DNA of 64,000 nt from Aquabacter sp. L1I39 (GTDB taxonomy: Bacteria; Pseudomonadota; Alphaproteobacteria; Rhizobiales; Xanthobacteraceae). Under the pieces are notes generated by a model. The model had not been told where the DNA came from and searched no databases. It was given only the letters and a program-made list of their open reading frames with translations. The first letter of the stretch is position 1. Every line of letters starts with the position of its first letter. Made by a program: the position numbers and the translations under genes. Below are positions 18,191 to 26,026 of this stretch, piece by piece. The stretch lies in the NCBI RefSeq assembly GCF_017742835.1, contig NZ_CP072392.1, positions 1,534,385 to 1,598,384 of the forward strand, written 5' to 3'.

Positions 18191-18526
18191 CGTCTTTTCT
18201 CCCTGAACGTCCATCCCTGCCGGCGCCCCGTCTGATGCGGGCGCGTCCGGTTTGCGCTCGGGGGCAAGGCAAGGAGACGGACGGCCGCCGGACGGGCCGA
18301 AGCCCTTCTGGCACCGTCGTTTTCCACCCCGACCCCACCGCCCCGGAGGGGGCGGCCGGTGTCTCCCCGGCTCGACAATTTTGCGAGCCGCATTGACTCC
18401 TATGTCCTATATCTTATAGAAGACTTCACGGTTCGCAACTGGTTCGTCCATCCGGCGATCCGCGGGAACATGCGTCGGGGCGCGGCCTCAAAGACCGGCC
18501 CGGCCCTGGAGACTGAGGAGGCAAGC
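18191..18526. promoter_or_regulatory. 336-base divergent control region between the Bug receptor and suyA
   Basis: A plus-strand promoter reads TTGACT at 18393-18398, a 16-base spacer and TATAGA at 18415-18420. The palindrome CTATA-TCT-TATAG at 18407-18419 overlaps the -10 box. The same core, in reverse, lies upstream of slcC-comC at 23214-23232. The suyA ribosome site GAGGAGG is at 18515-18521. I see no coding sequence here. Confidence 0.6.
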
Positions 18527-18814
18527 GTGAGTGCGCCGCAACTGTTGGTTCACGAAAAGAAGGACACCGTCGGCGTGGTCGTGGTGGAGGGCCTGAAGGC
18601 CGGCACCGACATGCTGTGCGTGGTCACCCACGACAATTCGGCGTTCCACCTGACCGCCAAGATGGATGTTCCCATCGGCCACAAGGTGGCGCTCACCGAC
18701 ATCAAGGCCGGCGACACCATCTGGAAGTACGGCCAGGACATCGGCATCGCCAAGGCAGACATCGCCACCGGCGAGCATGTCCACGTTCATAACGCCAAGA
18801 CCAAGCGCTGGTGA
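18527..18814 (+). CDS. suyA: (2R)-sulfolactate sulfo-lyase small subunit (SuyA; SAF/UxaA N-terminal type)
   Basis: The 95-residue protein is a single SAF-like domain of the UxaA N-terminal family ([51 protein letters not shown]). SuyA with SuyB splits sulfolactate to pyruvate and sulfite. From memory, the C-terminus and the small separate subunit match SuyA better than altronate or galactarate dehydratase, which usually have both parts in one chain. The GTG at 18527 follows GAGGAGG by five bases, and the longer upstream reading runs through the promoter. Seven bases separate it from suyB. Confidence 0.8.
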   Translation: MSAPQLLVHEKKDTVGVVVVEGLKAGTDMLCVVTHDNSAFHLTAKMDVPIGHKVALTDIKAGDTIWKYGQDIGIAKADIATGEHVHVHNAKTKRW

Positions 18815-18821
18815 GGCCGCC

Positions 18822-20096
18822 ATGTCCGAAATGTTCCATGCCCAGACCGCGCCGAACCCCTTCAATGGCGGCGCCCCCGACCAGTTCGTGACCAAGGCCA
18901 CGCCCACCACCCTCGCCTCCGCCGATTACAAGAATGCGACCTTCTCCGGCTGGCGCCGCGAGAATGGCCGTGTCGGCGTGCGCAACCATGTGGTGATCCT
19001 GCCCCTGGACGACCTGTCCAATGCCGCCTGCGAGGCGGTGGCCAACAATGTGAAGGGCACCATGGCCCTTCCCCACGCTTATGGCCGGCTCCAGTTCGGC
19101 GAAGACCTGGAAATCCACTTCCGCACCCTCATCGGCATCGGCTCCAACCCCAATGTGGCCGCCGTGGTGGTGATCGGCATTGAGGACCAGTGGACCAATC
19201 GCGTGGTCGAAGGCATCGCAAAGACCGGCAAGCCGGTGGTGGGCTTCGGCATCGAGCTGAACGGCGACATCGCCACCATCGCCAAGGCCTCCTACCAGGC
19301 CAAGAAGTTCGTGCAGTGGGCCACCGAACTGCCGCGCGAGACCTGCTCCATCTCCGAGCTGTGGGTCTCCACCAAGTGCGGCGAGAGCGACACCACCACG
19401 GGCCTCTCCTCCTGCCCCACCGTGGGCAACATGTATGACAAGCTGATCCCGCACGGCATCTATGGCGTGTTCGGCGAGACCTCCGAGATCACCGGTGCCG
19501 AGCACCTGTGCAAGGAGCGTGCGGCGACCCCGGAAATCGCCGAAAAGTGGTACAAGATGTGGAAGGCCTACCAGGAGGACGTGATCGAGGCCCACAAGAC
19601 CGACGATCTGTCCGACAGCCAGCCCACCAAGGGCAACATTGCCGGCGGCCTCACCACCATCGAGGAAAAGGCCCTCGGCAATCTCGAGAAGATCGGCCGG
19701 GAGTGCAAATATATCGACGCGCTGGAGCCCGCCGAGGCCCCCGCGAAGGGTCCGGGCCTCTATTACATGGACACCTCCTCGGCCGCGGCTGAGTGCGTGA
19801 CCTTGATGGCGGCGGCGGGCTATGTGGTTCACACCTTCCCCACCGGGCAGGGCAATGTGATCGGCAATCCCATCGTTCCGGTGATCAAGATCTCCGGCAA
19901 TCCGCGCACCATCCGCACCATGGGCGAGCATATCGACGTGGACGTGTCCGGCGTGCTCCGCCGCGACATGACCATCCCCCAGGCGGGCGACGCGCTGATC
20001 GACATGATCATCCGCACCGCCAATGGCCGCCTCACGGCCGCCGAGAGCCTTGGCCACCGCGAGTTCGTGATGACCAAGCTCTATCGCAGCGCCTGA
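18822..20096 (+). CDS. suyB: (2R)-sulfolactate sulfo-lyase large subunit (SuyB; UxaA/GarD C-terminal type)
   Basis: The 424-residue lyase belongs to the UxaA/GarD family: [40 protein letters not shown] (Cys likely near the metal or substrate site), [20 protein letters not shown] and [20 protein letters not shown]. As SuyB it removes sulfite from (R)-sulfolactate to leave pyruvate. The assignment rests on the stand-alone SuyA, remembered similarity, and comC and slcC nearby, which supply (R)-sulfolactate from the (S) form. Altronate dehydratase is the main alternative, but no uronate genes are present. A strong terminator follows. Confidence 0.82.
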   Translation: MSEMFHAQTAPNPFNGGAPDQFVTKATPTTLASADYKNATFSGWRRENGRVGVRNHVVILPLDDLSNAACEAVANNVKGTMALPHAYGRLQFGEDLEIHFRTLIGIGSNPNVAAVVVIGIEDQWTNRVVEGIAKTGKPVVGFGIELNGDIATIAKASYQAKKFVQWATELPRETCSISELWVSTKCGESDTTTGLSSCPTVGNMYDKLIPHGIYGVFGETSEITGAEHLCKERAATPEIAEKWYKMWKAYQEDVIEAHKTDDLSDSQPTKGNIAGGLTTIEEKALGNLEKIGRECKYIDALEPAEAPAKGPGLYYMDTSSAAAECVTLMAAAGYVVHTFPTGQGNVIGNPIVPVIKISGNPRTIRTMGEHIDVDVSGVLRRDMTIPQAGDALIDMIIRTANGRLTAAESLGHREFVMTKLYRSA

Positions 20097-20116
20097 TCCA
20101 CGATCCCGTCAGACAA

Positions 20117-20150
20117 GGGGCGTCGGCCATCCCGGCCGGCGCCCTTTTTT
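20117..20150 (+). terminator. Terminator of suyAB
   Basis: GGGGCGTCGGCC pairs, with one G-T or mismatch position, with GGCCGGCGCCC, followed by T6 at 20145-20150. It is between suyB and the convergent RES toxin gene. Confidence 0.85.
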
Positions 20151-20160
20151 GTTTCGCGCT

Positions 20161-20643
20161 TCAGCCACCGAATAGCCGCCGGTCCCAATAGACCGGCTGG
20201 TGGAGGCTCGCCGTGATGAGATGGAATTCGGGATGGGCCGGATTGATGAGGATGTTGGCGTCGAGCCGCGCCACCATGGAAGGCACAAGCAGGATGGCGC
20301 TGCGCCGCTCCTGGCACCAGCGCTCGCCGAACCGTTTCGCAACACCCGAGGGCAAGGCATCCCATCCGGGATTCGCCGGCTCCGAGAACACTTCGTAGCT
20401 CACGCCGCGCGGCACGGTGATGGTGATGAAATGCTGGTTGGGCGGCAGGCGGCCACTGCCATGGACCAGCTTTTCCAAGAGCGCGGTGGAATAATGCTCG
20501 GCCGCATAGATGAGCGGGCTGCCCGGCGTGTTCCAGCGGCCGGGGGCAAGCGTCGAGCCGGTGGCGTCGAAGATGGGAAAGGCGCCGTCGGGATCGCCGA
20601 TGCGGTAGCAGGTCAGCGTCCGGTCCAGAATCTGCCCGCTCAC
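20161..20643 (-). CDS. RES-domain toxin (NAD+-degrading type)
   Basis: The 160-residue product is a RES-domain protein: CYRIGDPDGAFPIFDATGS, then APGRWNTPGSPLIYAAEH with Arg36 and Tyr46, STALLEKLVH with Glu57, and a C-terminal ILINPAHPEFHLI. In studied RES/Xre systems the toxin destroys NAD+. The GTG start at 20643 overlaps the antitoxin stop codon by four bases (GTGA), the normal antitoxin-first order. It lies within the sulfolactate region but has no role in that pathway, so it is probably a separate insertion. Confidence 0.9.
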   Translation of the reverse strand: MSGQILDRTLTCYRIGDPDGAFPIFDATGSTLAPGRWNTPGSPLIYAAEHYSTALLEKLVHGSGRLPPNQHFITITVPRGVSYEVFSEPANPGWDALPSGVAKRFGERWCQERRSAILLVPSMVARLDANILINPAHPEFHLITASLHQPVYWDRRLFGG

Positions 20644-21113
20644 GCGGCGGTGCCGTATTTCAGCCGGCCCAGAAGCTCCAGCACCAGCTCGGCGCCGATC
20701 TCGCTGCGGATGACGAGGTCGATGGGCCGCTCGTCCTCCAGCATGGCATGGGCGCGGAAGAGGAAGCCCCGCGCCTCCTTTTCGTCCCGCCACACATCCA
20801 GCGCCAGCCCCCACACCCGCGCAAGGCGCGCCAGGCGCGTGCCCTCCTCCGCATTGAGGCGGTGGGAGGCCTTGCGGCGCTCATAGGTGGCCTTGGGCAC
20901 CAGGCGATACTTGAACTGCGCATCGCCCGGCGCCAGCAAAGCCGCCATGCGCTCCAGCGCCCGCAAGGGGAGGCCCACTTCGATCTTCGCCATCAGGTCG
21001 AAGGGCGAGGGCACCTGCGCTTCGCGGGCGGGCAGGCCCAGCACCTGCGTCACCGTCTGCGCCGCCGTCTGGGCGCCCTGCAAATGGGCGGTCACGATCC
21101 ACCTCCGGTTCAT
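20640..21113 (-). CDS. RES antitoxin (Xre/MbcA/ParS family, DUF2384)
   Basis: The 157-residue protein has an Xre-like N-terminal half (FDLMAKIEVGLPLRALERMA, then YRLVPKATYERRKASHRLNA) and a C-terminal toxin-binding domain (LARVWGLALDVWRDEKEARG; RPIDLVIRSEIGAELVLELL), which is the MbcA/ParS/Xre antitoxin layout. It should neutralise the RES toxin and repress its own promoter. The N-terminal region binds DNA; a short inverted repeat is five bases above its start. Confidence 0.9.
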   Translation of the reverse strand: MNRRWIVTAHLQGAQTAAQTVTQVLGLPAREAQVPSPFDLMAKIEVGLPLRALERMAALLAPGDAQFKYRLVPKATYERRKASHRLNAEEGTRLARLARVWGLALDVWRDEKEARGFLFRAHAMLEDERPIDLVIRSEIGAELVLELLGRLKYGTAA

Positions 21114-21115
21114 TC

Positions 21116-21133
21116 GAGACCAAAAATAGTCTC
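21116..21133 (-). promoter_or_regulatory. Possible autoregulatory operator of the RES/Xre pair
   Basis: GAGAC at 21116-21120 and GTCTC at 21129-21133 form an inverted repeat with an AT-rich eight-base spacer, right above the antitoxin start. The repeat is short, so the call is modest. Confidence 0.4.
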
Positions 21134-21201
21134 AGATGAGGCGAACCGCAAGGTGACGCGAAAATGGCGGACCGGCGGGGACACCGCCGACCCGCGATAC
21201 A

Positions 21202-22206
21202 TCAGGCGCTCGCGCGCGCCCGCAGATCGGCCGCCAGCGCATCCGGCACGGTGATGCCCTGCGCGTCCGCCGTGCGGCGCAGGCCGAGGCGGCGGTCGCC
21301 GGGCAGGCGCGTGCCCTCCTGCGCCAGGATGGCAGAAAGCAGCACCTCCAGCCGCGCCAGGGCCTCGGGCCCGCCAAGGCGCACCGGGTCCATCACGAGG
21401 AAGAGATGGCCGATGGCGGGCGAGGGGCCGTCGGCGGTGAAGAAGGAGGAGGCCTCGAAGCCGAACTGTCCGCCGGTCAGCGCCGCCGCCAGCACCTCCA
21501 CCATCAGCACCAAAGCCGCGCCCTTGGCATCGCCCATGGGCACCATGGTGCCCGCCAGCGCCGCCTTGGCGTCAGTGGTCGGCTTGCCGTTCACGTCCAG
21601 CGCCCAGTCATCGGGGATCGGCTCGCCCTTCTGGGCGGCCACCATGATCTTGCCGCGCGCCACCTTGCTCAGCGAGGCGTCGATGACCAGCGGCGGGGCG
21701 TCCAGGCGTGGCACGGCGAAGGCCACCGGATTGGTGCCGAAAATCCCCACCGACCCGCCCCAGGGCGCAATGGCCGACGGCGAATTGGTGAAGGCCAGGC
21801 ACGCCAGCCCCCGCTGCGCCATGCGCTCCGCATGATGGCCGAGCACGCCCGCATGGTGGGAACGGAACACGGAGACGGAGGCAAGCCCGGTCTCCGCCAC
21901 CCGCTCGGCCGCCGCATCAAGGCCGGCGGCGATGGCGGGGAAGGCAAACCCCGTCGCCGCATCCACCCGCAGCGCGGCGGAGGCGGTCCAGGTCAGGACG
22001 GGCACGGCGGCGCCATCCACCTTGCCGGAGGCCACCTGGTCCGCATAAGCGGGCAGGCGCGAGAGGCCGTGGCTGGCAATGCCGTCTGCCTCCGCCTCCA
22101 CCAGGGCGTCGGCGACCGCGCGGGCATTGGCGGGGCTGGTGCCGGCCTTTTCCAGGACGGCGACGGCGAGGGCGCGGGCCTCGTCGAGGGTCAGGGACAC
22201 GCTCAT
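21202..22206 (-). CDS. comC: Ldh2-family 2-hydroxyacid dehydrogenase, probable (R)-sulfolactate dehydrogenase
   Basis: The 334-residue product is a malate/L-sulfolactate-type dehydrogenase of the Ldh2/MDG family: EADGIASHGLSRLPAYADQV with the catalytic His, FRSHHAGVLGHHAERMAQRG, AFTNSPSAIAPWGGSVGIFG and DASLSKVARGKIMVAAQKGE. ComC reduces sulfopyruvate to (R)-sulfolactate with NADPH. Here it is the second gene of slcC-comC, overlapping slcC by four bases (ATGA). With SlcC it would invert (S)- to (R)-sulfolactate for SuyAB. Malate or lactate dehydrogenase activity remains possible on sequence alone. Confidence 0.8.
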   Translation of the reverse strand: MSVSLTLDEARALAVAVLEKAGTSPANARAVADALVEAEADGIASHGLSRLPAYADQVASGKVDGAAVPVLTWTASAALRVDAATGFAFPAIAAGLDAAAERVAETGLASVSVFRSHHAGVLGHHAERMAQRGLACLAFTNSPSAIAPWGGSVGIFGTNPVAFAVPRLDAPPLVIDASLSKVARGKIMVAAQKGEPIPDDWALDVNGKPTTDAKAALAGTMVPMGDAKGAALVLMVEVLAAALTGGQFGFEASSFFTADGPSPAIGHLFLVMDPVRLGGPEALARLEVLLSAILAQEGTRLPGDRRLGLRRTADAQGITVPDALAADLRARASA

Positions 22207-23138
22207 GAGCGGGGCGCCTCCAGCGCGCGGGCGACATCGCGGGCGATGACCGCGCTGACGCGCACGTTGGATTCCTCGGTCACGCCCGCAATGTGCGGCG
22301 TGAGGATGAGGTTCGGCACCCCCACCAGCGGGCCGCCACCGGGCAGCGGCTCGCGGTCGAACACGTCCAGCATGGCGCCGCCCAGGCGCTTTTCCGTAAG
22401 CGCCAAGGCCAGCGCCGTCTCGTCCACCACGCCGCCACGGGCGGCATTGATGAGCACCGCGTCGGCGCGCATGCGGGCGAGCGCCTCCGTGCCGATGAGG
22501 CCGCGCGTGGCATCGGTAAGCGGCACATGCAGGCTCACCGCGTCGCTTTCAGCCAGCAGCGCGTCGAGGGAGACGGGGCGCGCCTGATGCTCGGCGAAGG
22601 CGGGATGGTCGGCGGGCAGGAAGGGATCATAGGCCACCACCTGCATGCCCAGGGCCACCGCGCGGCGGGCCACCTCCCGGGCGATGGCGCCGAAGCCGAC
22701 GAGGCCGAGCGTGCGCCCGCTCGCCTCGCGCCCCATGAGGCGGTTGCGCGGCCAGCCGCCATCGGCCACCTCGGCGGTGGCGAAATAGGCGCCGCGCAGC
22801 AACATCAGCACGCCGCAGATCACATATTCGGCGACGCAAAGGTCATTGGCGCCGGTGGCCGGGCACACCTTGATGTTGCGGGCGCGGCAGGCGTCCACAT
22901 CGATATTGTCGAGGCCGACCCCGAGCCGCCCCACCACTTCCAGCTTGCCCGCCGCTGCCAGCAGCGCGCCGCGGACCTGGGTCCGGTTGCGCACGATCAG
23001 CGCGCGCGCCTGCGGCACCAAGGCGGCGAGATCCGCCGGGCGGTCCACGAGGGTGGGGTCATAGACGAGGTCATAGGCGGCGCGCAGCGGCGCGAGCGCG
23101 CTCTCATCCATGAATTCGGTGACGACGATATGGGGCAT
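22203..23138 (-). CDS. slcC: D-2-hydroxyacid dehydrogenase family, probable (S)-sulfolactate dehydrogenase
   Basis: The 311-residue enzyme has the NAD domain TLGLVGFGAIAREVARRAVA and catalytic Arg/Glu/His of the family (NAARGGVVDETAL; LDVFDREPL; NLILTPHIAGVTEESNVRVS). Its N-terminus, EFMDESALAPLRAAYDLVYD then ARALIVRNRTQVR, resembles what I recall of Chromohalobacter SlcC. SlcC oxidises (S)-sulfolactate to sulfopyruvate with NAD+. It is first in slcC-comC. The promoter faces the HutC-type regulator gene. Confidence 0.8.
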   Translation of the reverse strand: MPHIVVTEFMDESALAPLRAAYDLVYDPTLVDRPADLAALVPQARALIVRNRTQVRGALLAAAGKLEVVGRLGVGLDNIDVDACRARNIKVCPATGANDLCVAEYVICGVLMLLRGAYFATAEVADGGWPRNRLMGREASGRTLGLVGFGAIAREVARRAVALGMQVVAYDPFLPADHPAFAEHQARPVSLDALLAESDAVSLHVPLTDATRGLIGTEALARMRADAVLINAARGGVVDETALALALTEKRLGGAMLDVFDREPLPGGGPLVGVPNLILTPHIAGVTEESNVRVSAVIARDVARALEAPRS

Positions 23139-23213
23139 GGACGGTCCGTGCGGATGCAGAACGGGAAGGGGCCGGAGCGCGGAATTCGCTGGAACGGCCG
23201 ACGAACTTTGCTA

Positions 23214-23232
23214 TCATATATAAGATATATGA
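23214..23232. promoter_or_regulatory. Operator-like palindrome upstream of slcC-comC
   Basis: TCATATAT-AAG-ATATATGA, perfect 8-base arms. Its centre TATAAGATATA is also found, reversed, inside the suyA promoter at 18407-18419 (CTATATCTTATAG), which points to one regulator for both operons. Confidence 0.65.
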
Positions 23233-23466
23233 GTGGAACAAGACCTGCGGGCAGCCGGGGTGCTGGGGCGGGGCAGAGGCCAGGGCGGCGGGGGACGCGG
23301 GACTTTACGGCTCTGGTACCGGATCTGAGCACACTCGATCGTCCGTCACTCCAGGAGGGCTGAGTGCATTCGTCTCTGTCCCGACGGGGAGGGGACGTTT
23401 CCCCGCACGGATTGATCCAATCCGCGCGGATCGCGCTCTAGCCTCGCCGCGATGGCGGCGGCTATA

Positions 23467-23483
23467 CACAGTGTTACAATGTG
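23467..23483. promoter_or_regulatory. Possible autoregulatory site of the HutC-type regulator
   Basis: A near-palindrome, CACAGTGTTACAATGTG, lies between the TATACA box and the GTG start at 23502. It includes the alternative GTG at 23481, which is a reason to prefer 23502 as start. Confidence 0.5.
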
Positions 23484-23501
23484 ATTGGGCGGACGGGCGG
23501 C

Positions 23502-24260
23502 GTGGCGAAGACAACGACAAAGACAGCGGCGGATGCGGCGCCCCCGGCCCCGGGCCTCGCCCTCAAGCCGCTTTACCGGCAGGTGCGTGACACCCTGATC
23601 CGCCGCATGGTGGATGGCATCTGGGCGCCGGGAGAGCCCTTGCCCAGCGAGATGCAGCTCGCCGCCGAGCTGGGGGTCAGCCAGGGCACGGTGCGCAAGG
23701 CGCTCGACGAGATGGCGGCGGAAAACCTGGTGGTGCGCCGGCAGGGGCGCGGCACCTTCGTCGGCCGCCACGACGAGGACCGCATCCTGTTCCAGTTCTT
23801 CAAGCTGGTGGCCGATGATGGCGAGCGGCGCTTTCCCGAAAGCCGGCCCCTCTCGCTCACCCGCGGCAAGGCCAGCGCCGCGGAGCGGTCGGCGCTGGAG
23901 CTGGGGCCGAACGCGCGGGTGGTGCGCATCCGCCGCCTGCGCGCCTTCGACGAGACCCCGCTCATCTGCGAGACACTCACCTTGCCGGACGCGCTCTTTC
24001 CCGGCCTTGGCGACACGCCCATTCCCAACAATCTCTACGGCCTCTATGCCAGCCGCTATGGCGTGACCGTGGCCCGCGCCCGCGAAAAGCTCAAGGCAGT
24101 GGCCGCCACCGGCGAGGATGCCGTCCATCTGGGTGTTCCCGAGGGCACGCCGGCCCTCCTCATCGACCGGCTCGCTCTGTCGCTGGAAGGCACGCCGGTG
24201 GAATGGCGGGTGAGCCTGTGCCTCACCAATGGCTTCCACTACCTGGCCGACCTCACCTGA
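23502..24260 (+). CDS. GntR-family regulator, HutC/UTRA subclass, beside slcC-comC
   Basis: The 252-residue product has a short flexible tail, a winged helix at about residues 22-90 (LYRQVRDTLIRRMVDGIWAP; LAAELGVSQGTVRKALDEMA; VVRRQGRGTFV) and a UTRA sensor at about 110-250 (LELGPNARVVRIRRLRAFDE; VPEGTPALLIDRLALSLEGT; EWRVSLCLTNGFHYLADL). It is a repressor-type protein that likely answers to sulfolactate, sulfopyruvate or another acid. It diverges from slcC. The GTG at 23502 is used because the next in-frame GTG (23481) falls in the palindrome. Confidence 0.9.
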   Translation: MAKTTTKTAADAAPPAPGLALKPLYRQVRDTLIRRMVDGIWAPGEPLPSEMQLAAELGVSQGTVRKALDEMAAENLVVRRQGRGTFVGRHDEDRILFQFFKLVADDGERRFPESRPLSLTRGKASAAERSALELGPNARVVRIRRLRAFDETPLICETLTLPDALFPGLGDTPIPNNLYGLYASRYGVTVARAREKLKAVAATGEDAVHLGVPEGTPALLIDRLALSLEGTPVEWRVSLCLTNGFHYLADLT

Positions 24261-24366
24261 CCCTGGCTTGACCTTGGGCCCGCCATAGTCAGGAGGCATC
24301 GACGCCCCGGTGCTCCGGTGCCATTGTGCGCCGGCACCCTGCGCGCCAACAGGCAAGGAAACGAAC

Positions 24367-25869
24367 ATGGCCGCCTATCGCGAGCTCGCCGCCCATCTCG
24401 GGCGGGCGTCCGCCCTCTCCAACGCCATCGGCATCCTCCAGTGGGACAACGACACCATGATGCCGAAGGGCGCGGTGGGCACCCGCTCGGAGAGCCTCGC
24501 TTTGCTGCGCGTGCTCCATCACGGCCTCGTCACCGATCCCAAGGTGGGCGACCTGCTCGCCGCCGCCGAGGACAGCGCCGATGCGGATGGGCTCGGTCCC
24601 TGGGAGCGCGCCAATCTGCGCGAGGTGCGGCGCATCCACACGGTGGAAACCGCGCTGCCCTCCGATCTGGTGGAAGCCTCCAGCAAGGCGGTCTCTGTCT
24701 GCGAGATGGCCTGGCGCACGGCGCGGGCCGAATCGGATTTTACCGCCCTCCTGCCGCATCTGGCCGAAGTGCTGCGCCTGCAGCGGGAGATCGGCCGCGC
24801 CAAGGGCGAGAAGCTCGGCCTTTCCCCCTATGACGCGCTCCTCAACGATTACGAGCCCGGCGGCCGCTCGGCTGACATTGATGCCCTGTTCGCCGATCTC
24901 GCCGCCTTTCTGCCCGGCTTCACCGAGGAAGTTCTGGCCGTGCAGGCCCGCCGGCCCGCCGACCCGGTGGCGGAAGGGCCCTTCCCGGTGGAAGCCCAAC
25001 GGGCGCTCGGCGTGAAGATGATGGGCGTGCTCGGCTATGATTTCGATCGCGGGCGCCTCGATGTCTCCACCCATCCCTTCTGCGGTGGCGCCGACAATGA
25101 CGTGCGCATCACCACGCGCTACGACACGGCGGACTTTGCCCGCGCCCTCATGGGCGTGATGCATGAGACCGGCCATGCCCTCTACGAGCAGGGCCGCCCG
25201 CAGGCGGTGCTGAACCAGCCGGTGAGCGGCGCGCGCGGCATGAGCCTGCACGAGAGCCAGTCTTTGCTGATGGAGATGCAGGCCTGCCGCAGCAAGGAAT
25301 TCCTGCGCTTTGCCGCCCCGCTCATGCGCGAGGCCTTCGGCGGGTCCGGCCCCGCCTTCGAGCCGGAGGCGCTGTGGCGGCGCTACACCAAGGTGGAGCG
25401 CGGCTTCATCCGGGTGGATGCGGACGAGGTCACCTATCCCGCCCATGTGATCCTGCGCTACCGGCTGGAAAAGGCGCTCATCGGCGACGAGATGCCCCTC
25501 TCCGAGCTGCCCGCCGCCTGGAACGCCCAAATGCGCGACCTGCTCGGCGTGGTGCCGCCCAATGACCGCCTGGGCTGCCTCCAGGACGTGCACTGGCCGA
25601 GCGGCGGCTGGGGCTATTTCCCCACCTATACCTTGGGCGCCATGACCGCCGCCCAGATCTTCGATGCCGCCAAGCGGGCCGAGCCGGACGTGCTCCCGGG
25701 CATCGCACGGGGCGATTTTGCGCCGCTGGTGGGCTGGCTGCGCGCCAACATTCACGGCCTCGGCTCGCTCTATGAAAAGGACGAGTTGCTCACCCGCGCC
25801 ACAGGCCGGCCGCTCGATGCCGCCGTCTTCAAGGCCCATCTGCGTCGACGCTATGTGGACGAAGCCTGA
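24367..25869 (+). CDS. M32-family metallocarboxypeptidase (Taq carboxypeptidase)
   Basis: The 500-residue cytoplasmic zinc peptidase has HETGH at residues 266-270 and the other M32 blocks: STHPFCGGADNDVRITTRYD, SGARGMSLHESQSLLMEMQA (Glu as third zinc ligand) and VDADEVTYPAHVILRYRLEK. It removes C-terminal residues from peptides. Length is normal for M32. The ATG at 24367 follows AAGGAA; the reading from 24310 adds a Cys/Pro-rich tail with no ribosome site. It appears monocistronic and unrelated to its neighbours. Confidence 0.95.
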   Translation: MAAYRELAAHLGRASALSNAIGILQWDNDTMMPKGAVGTRSESLALLRVLHHGLVTDPKVGDLLAAAEDSADADGLGPWERANLREVRRIHTVETALPSDLVEASSKAVSVCEMAWRTARAESDFTALLPHLAEVLRLQREIGRAKGEKLGLSPYDALLNDYEPGGRSADIDALFADLAAFLPGFTEEVLAVQARRPADPVAEGPFPVEAQRALGVKMMGVLGYDFDRGRLDVSTHPFCGGADNDVRITTRYDTADFARALMGVMHETGHALYEQGRPQAVLNQPVSGARGMSLHESQSLLMEMQACRSKEFLRFAAPLMREAFGGSGPAFEPEALWRRYTKVERGFIRVDADEVTYPAHVILRYRLEKALIGDEMPLSELPAAWNAQMRDLLGVVPPNDRLGCLQDVHWPSGGWGYFPTYTLGAMTAAQIFDAAKRAEPDVLPGIARGDFAPLVGWLRANIHGLGSLYEKDELLTRATGRPLDAAVFKAHLRRRYVDEA

Positions 25870-26026
25870 GGCATGCGCCCTGTCATTTTGTGGGAACCTG
25901 AAGTTGTTCTAATGTGTTGCGATTGAGGCGATGGCCGGTCGGAGGGATCCGGTCGGCGCCGCATCGGGGAGACGCGCGCGCCGGGGCGGGGGCCCGGCAA
26001 CGCCCTTTTCCCGAGGGAGAGGGACC

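Larger units (their letters stand above)
23139..23501. promoter_or_regulatory. 363-base divergent control region between slcC and the HutC-type regulator
   Basis: It holds two palindromes. TCATATAT-AAG-ATATATGA at 23214-23232 is perfect and shares TATAAGATATA with the suyA promoter. CACA-TGT-ACA-TGTG type repeat at 23467-23483 (14 of 17 bases symmetric) lies just before the regulator's start, after a TATACA box at 23463-23468. Nothing else of note and no convincing small gene is seen. Confidence 0.6.

Noticed and set aside
18822..20096. Altronate or galactarate dehydratase for the UxaA-type lyase
   Set aside because: No uronate or aldarate genes are near; a separate small subunit and neighbouring comC and slcC fit sulfolactate lyase better. 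Not fully excluded.
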